From Umezawaea beigongshangensis (GTDB lineage Bacteria > Actinomycetota > Actinomycetes > Mycobacteriales > Pseudonocardiaceae), in NCBI RefSeq assembly GCF_016464305.1, contig NZ_JAEIOJ010000004.1, positions 1 through 64,000 of the forward strand: a stretch of DNA of 64,000 nt. The letters are read 5' to 3'. The notes under the pieces are model-generated. The model saw only the letters and a program-made list of their open reading frames with translations, did no database searches and had not been told where the DNA came from. The first letter of the stretch is position 1; each line of letters opens with the position of its first letter. The translations under genes were made by a program, and so were the position numbers. This document shows positions 62,284-64,000 of this stretch, piece after piece.

Positions 62284-63330
62284 CTAGCGGGTGCGGGTCA
62301 CCTTGTTCAGCCCGCGCGGGGCGTCCGGGTCGCCACCCCTGGCCAGCGACAGACCGTGGGCCAGGCGCTGGATCGGCAGGATCTCCAGGACCGGCGCGAC
62401 CTCCTCGGCCGTCCGCTCGACGTGGACGCGCAGCGCCGCGGCCACCTCGTCGGCGGCCGAGCCGACCGCGAGCACGTCGGCTCCGCGGCCGTGCACCACG
62501 TCGAGCACCTCGCGCAGCGCGTCGCCGCCCCGGCCGGCGCTGGTCACGGCCAGCACGCCGGTCTCGCCGTCCACGGCCGCCACGGGGCCGTGCAGCAGGT
62601 CGGCCCCGCTGTAGGAGCGCGCGGCCAGGTAGCTGGTCTCCGCGAGCTTCAGCGCCGCCTCCGCCGCCGTCGCCGACGAGTAGCCGCGGCCGGTCGTGAT
62701 GACCCGGTTCACGAAGCGGTAGCGCTGCACGGCCTCGGCCACCGCCTCCCGCGAGTGGTCGAGGGTCTTCTGCGCCAGCTCGCCCAGCGCCGCCGCGTGC
62801 TCGCCACGCCCGCCGCGGACCGCGTCCACCAGCAGGTACAGGGCCAGCAGCGTCGCCGAGTACGTCTTCGTCGCCGCCACGGCCCTCTCCAGGCCCGCGC
62901 CGACGTCGATCGACAGCTCGGCCGCGGCGTTCAGCGGCGAGCCGGACGTGTTGGTCACGGCCACGGTCAGCGCGCCGCGCCGCCGCGCCGACTCGGTGAC
63001 CTCCAGCAGGTCGGGCGAGCCGCCGCTCTGGCTGACCGAGATCACCAGCACGTCGGTCAGGTCCGGCTCGGCGCCGTAGAGCGTGGTGGTCGACGGCGAC
63101 ACCAGGCCGGCGGGGAGCTGGAGCAGGACCTCGGTCAGGTACTTGGCGTAGAGCGCGGCGTGGTCGCTGGAGCCGCGCGCGCCGAGCAGGACGAAGCGCG
63201 GCGCGCGCCGGCGCACGACCTCGGCCACCTCGGCGATCTCGGCGCGACGGGCCACGAGTCGGTCGAAGATCGCCGGTTGCTGGGCGATCTCCGCGGCCAT
63301 GTGGCCGCCCGGCTGCTGTTCGGTGCTCAT
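62284..63330 (-). CDS. SIS-domain glucosamine-6-phosphate deaminase (NagB-II-like)
   Basis: A 348-residue protein with two SIS domains, like the isomerase half of GlmS. It opens with HMAAEIAQQPAIFDRLV, has FVLLGARGSSDHAALYAKY, ISVSQSGGSPDLLEV, LERAVAATKTYSATLLALYL and a second domain with ITTGRGYSSATAAEAALKL and SGADLLHGP. Length and layout fit NagB-II/AgaS deaminases that turn glucosamine 6-phosphate into fructose 6-phosphate, the step after NagA. ATG 63330 overlaps the GH3 stop by 4 bases. An internal DasR-type promoter lies 130 bp upstream within the GH3 gene. Confidence 0.85.
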   Translation of the reverse strand: MSTEQQPGGHMAAEIAQQPAIFDRLVARRAEIAEVAEVVRRRAPRFVLLGARGSSDHAALYAKYLTEVLLQLPAGLVSPSTTTLYGAEPDLTDVLVISVSQSGGSPDLLEVTESARRRGALTVAVTNTSGSPLNAAAELSIDVGAGLERAVAATKTYSATLLALYLLVDAVRGGRGEHAAALGELAQKTLDHSREAVAEAVQRYRFVNRVITTGRGYSSATAAEAALKLAETSYLAARSYSGADLLHGPVAAVDGETGVLAVTSAGRGGDALREVLDVVHGRGADVLAVGSAADEVAAALRVHVERTAEEVAPVLEILPIQRLAHGLSLARGGDPDAPRGLNKVTRTR

Positions 63331-64000
63331 GTTCTGACCCCTGTCGTGGAGGCGATCCGCTCCGCTGCGGCCCGCAGGCACACCCGTGACCCGCCGTGGG
63401 TGTCGATTCGGGCGGCGCTGCCCAGGTCGGGACCAGGCACGCCGGTCTCGACGTGCACGAGGTCTAGACCAATATTAGCCAACTCGACCACCAGGTCGCG
63501 AGCTCGCGCGTGCCGGTGCGCCTCCCTGGTCACGACCACGATCGTCCGCCCTTCGGCCACCGCCGCAACCTCGGCGGCCGTCGGCGCGGACGAGGTCAGC
63601 ACCTCGGTGCCCGGCAGCAGCTCCACCAGGTGCGGCCCGAGGCCCCACGGCACGTCGCCGACCGCGACGGACGGCGCCACGACGAGGTCCACCACCAGCG
63701 GCGGAGCCGACAGCGCCAGCTCGCCGCGCACCCGCACCGCCCGCCGCGCCGCCGCGAGACCCAGCTCCGGGTCGTGGGCGGGCGTGCTCGTCGGGGGAGT
63801 GCCCAGCGCCGCCGTGCGCCGCGCCGCCTCCGCCAGCCGCTCCTCCGGCAGCTCGCCGGACTCCACGGCCGCCACGACGCTGGCGATCAGCGCCTCCAGC
63901 CCCGCGTCGTCGAGCGGCTCGCCGCCGAGGCACAGCGCGTCCACCCCGGCCACCAGCGCGCGCACCGAGCCGTGCGCCAGGTCGCCGCCCACGGCCTTCA
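63327..64000 (-). CDS. GH3 glycosidase (NagZ-like), C-terminal fragment
   Basis: The gene runs off the right edge; about 224 C-terminal residues are seen. The visible part starts KAVGGDLAHGSVRALVAGVD, the helix after the family's nucleophile Asp, then VDALCLGGEPLDD and VVAAVESGELPEERLAEAAR, which fit a GH3 beta-N-acetylhexosaminidase. A further domain of about 130 residues follows. The catalytic residues lie outside. Its stop overlaps the SIS gene. Codons at 63468-63482 (TTG GCT AAT ATT GGT) are AT-rich where an embedded promoter and DasR site lie. Confidence 0.72.
   Translation of the reverse strand, partial: KAVGGDLAHGSVRALVAGVDALCLGGEPLDDAGLEALIASVVAAVESGELPEERLAEAARRTAALGTPPTSTPAHDPELGLAAARRAVRVRGELALSAPPLVVDLVVAPSVAVGDVPWGLGPHLVELLPGTEVLTSSAPTAAEVAAVAEGRTIVVVTREAHRHARARDLVVELANIGLDLVHVETGVPGPDLGSAARIDTHGGSRVCLRAAAERIASTTGVRT
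63460..63477 (-). promoter_or_regulatory. Intragenic -10 and DasR site upstream of the SIS gene
   Basis: TAATAT (63472-63477) is followed at once by TGGTCTAGACCT (63460-63471), 11 of 12 matches to the DasR core. The GGTCTAGACC centre is a perfect 10-bp palindrome. It lies inside the GH3 coding sequence, 130 bp before the SIS gene start. Confidence 0.7.

Overview
This is a GC-rich chromosomal window from an actinomycete. The gene content and local order (clpC, mhuD, mutY, carbonic anhydrase, rlmB, cysS, ispF, ispD, carD, lpqE, radA) match a block known from Mycobacterium tuberculosis. The many regulators, sugar ABC systems, a SARP regulator and DasR-type operators point to a Pseudonocardiaceae-like genus (Saccharothrix, Lentzea or Actinosynnema type). 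The genus is inference. No insertion sequence, prophage, CRISPR array or rRNA operon was seen.

Layout: 1-6.7 kb holds the clpC end, pcp, a sirtuin, mhuD, an M1 peptidase, a hydrolase, mutY, a beta-carbonic anhydrase and a membrane protein. 6.7-22.2 kb is more accessory: a LacI regulator, a MalEFG-like transporter with an MsiK-type ATPase, a zinc ABC transporter with a candidate Zur box, a diguanylate cyclase, a LysR/DJ-1 pair, GNAT and an MBOAT acyltransferase. 22.3-29.7 kb is the housekeeping block rlmB-cysS-HAD-ispF-ispD-carD/lpqE-radA. 29.7-36.3 kb carries a small secreted I36/crystallin-like protein, an OtsB-GH15 fusion, otsA, a ThrE exporter and tRNA-Thr(TGT). 36.3-41.1 kb is a two-component system divergent from a ferric-reductase/FMN-binding/ApbE operon. 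41.3-46.1 kb has an ADP-ribosylglycohydrolase, a 942-residue SARP regulator and a small proline-rich protein. 46.1-64 kb is dominated by amino-sugar or glycoside uptake and catabolism: kinase, GH4, two permeases, binding lipoprotein, ROK repressor, second kinase, nagA, a NagB-II-like SIS enzyme and the end of a GH3 glycosidase. It is interrupted by a subtilase, a GntR regulator and an SDR/HxlR pair.

How it works together: nagA and the SIS gene each have a -10 hexamer directly abutting a DasR-type site (59243-59254 and 63460-63471). The second pair lies inside the upstream GH3 coding sequence and is marked by a run of low-GC codons. The 46-52 kb operon couples ABC import to a sugar kinase and a GH4 phosphoglycosidase under a ROK repressor. 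The 38-41 kb cluster looks like a flavin-based trans-membrane electron path; four ACAG(G/C) direct repeats spaced exactly 11 bp lie between it and its two-component regulators. Several genes appear leaderless, with a -10 hexamer 6-7 nt before the start codon.
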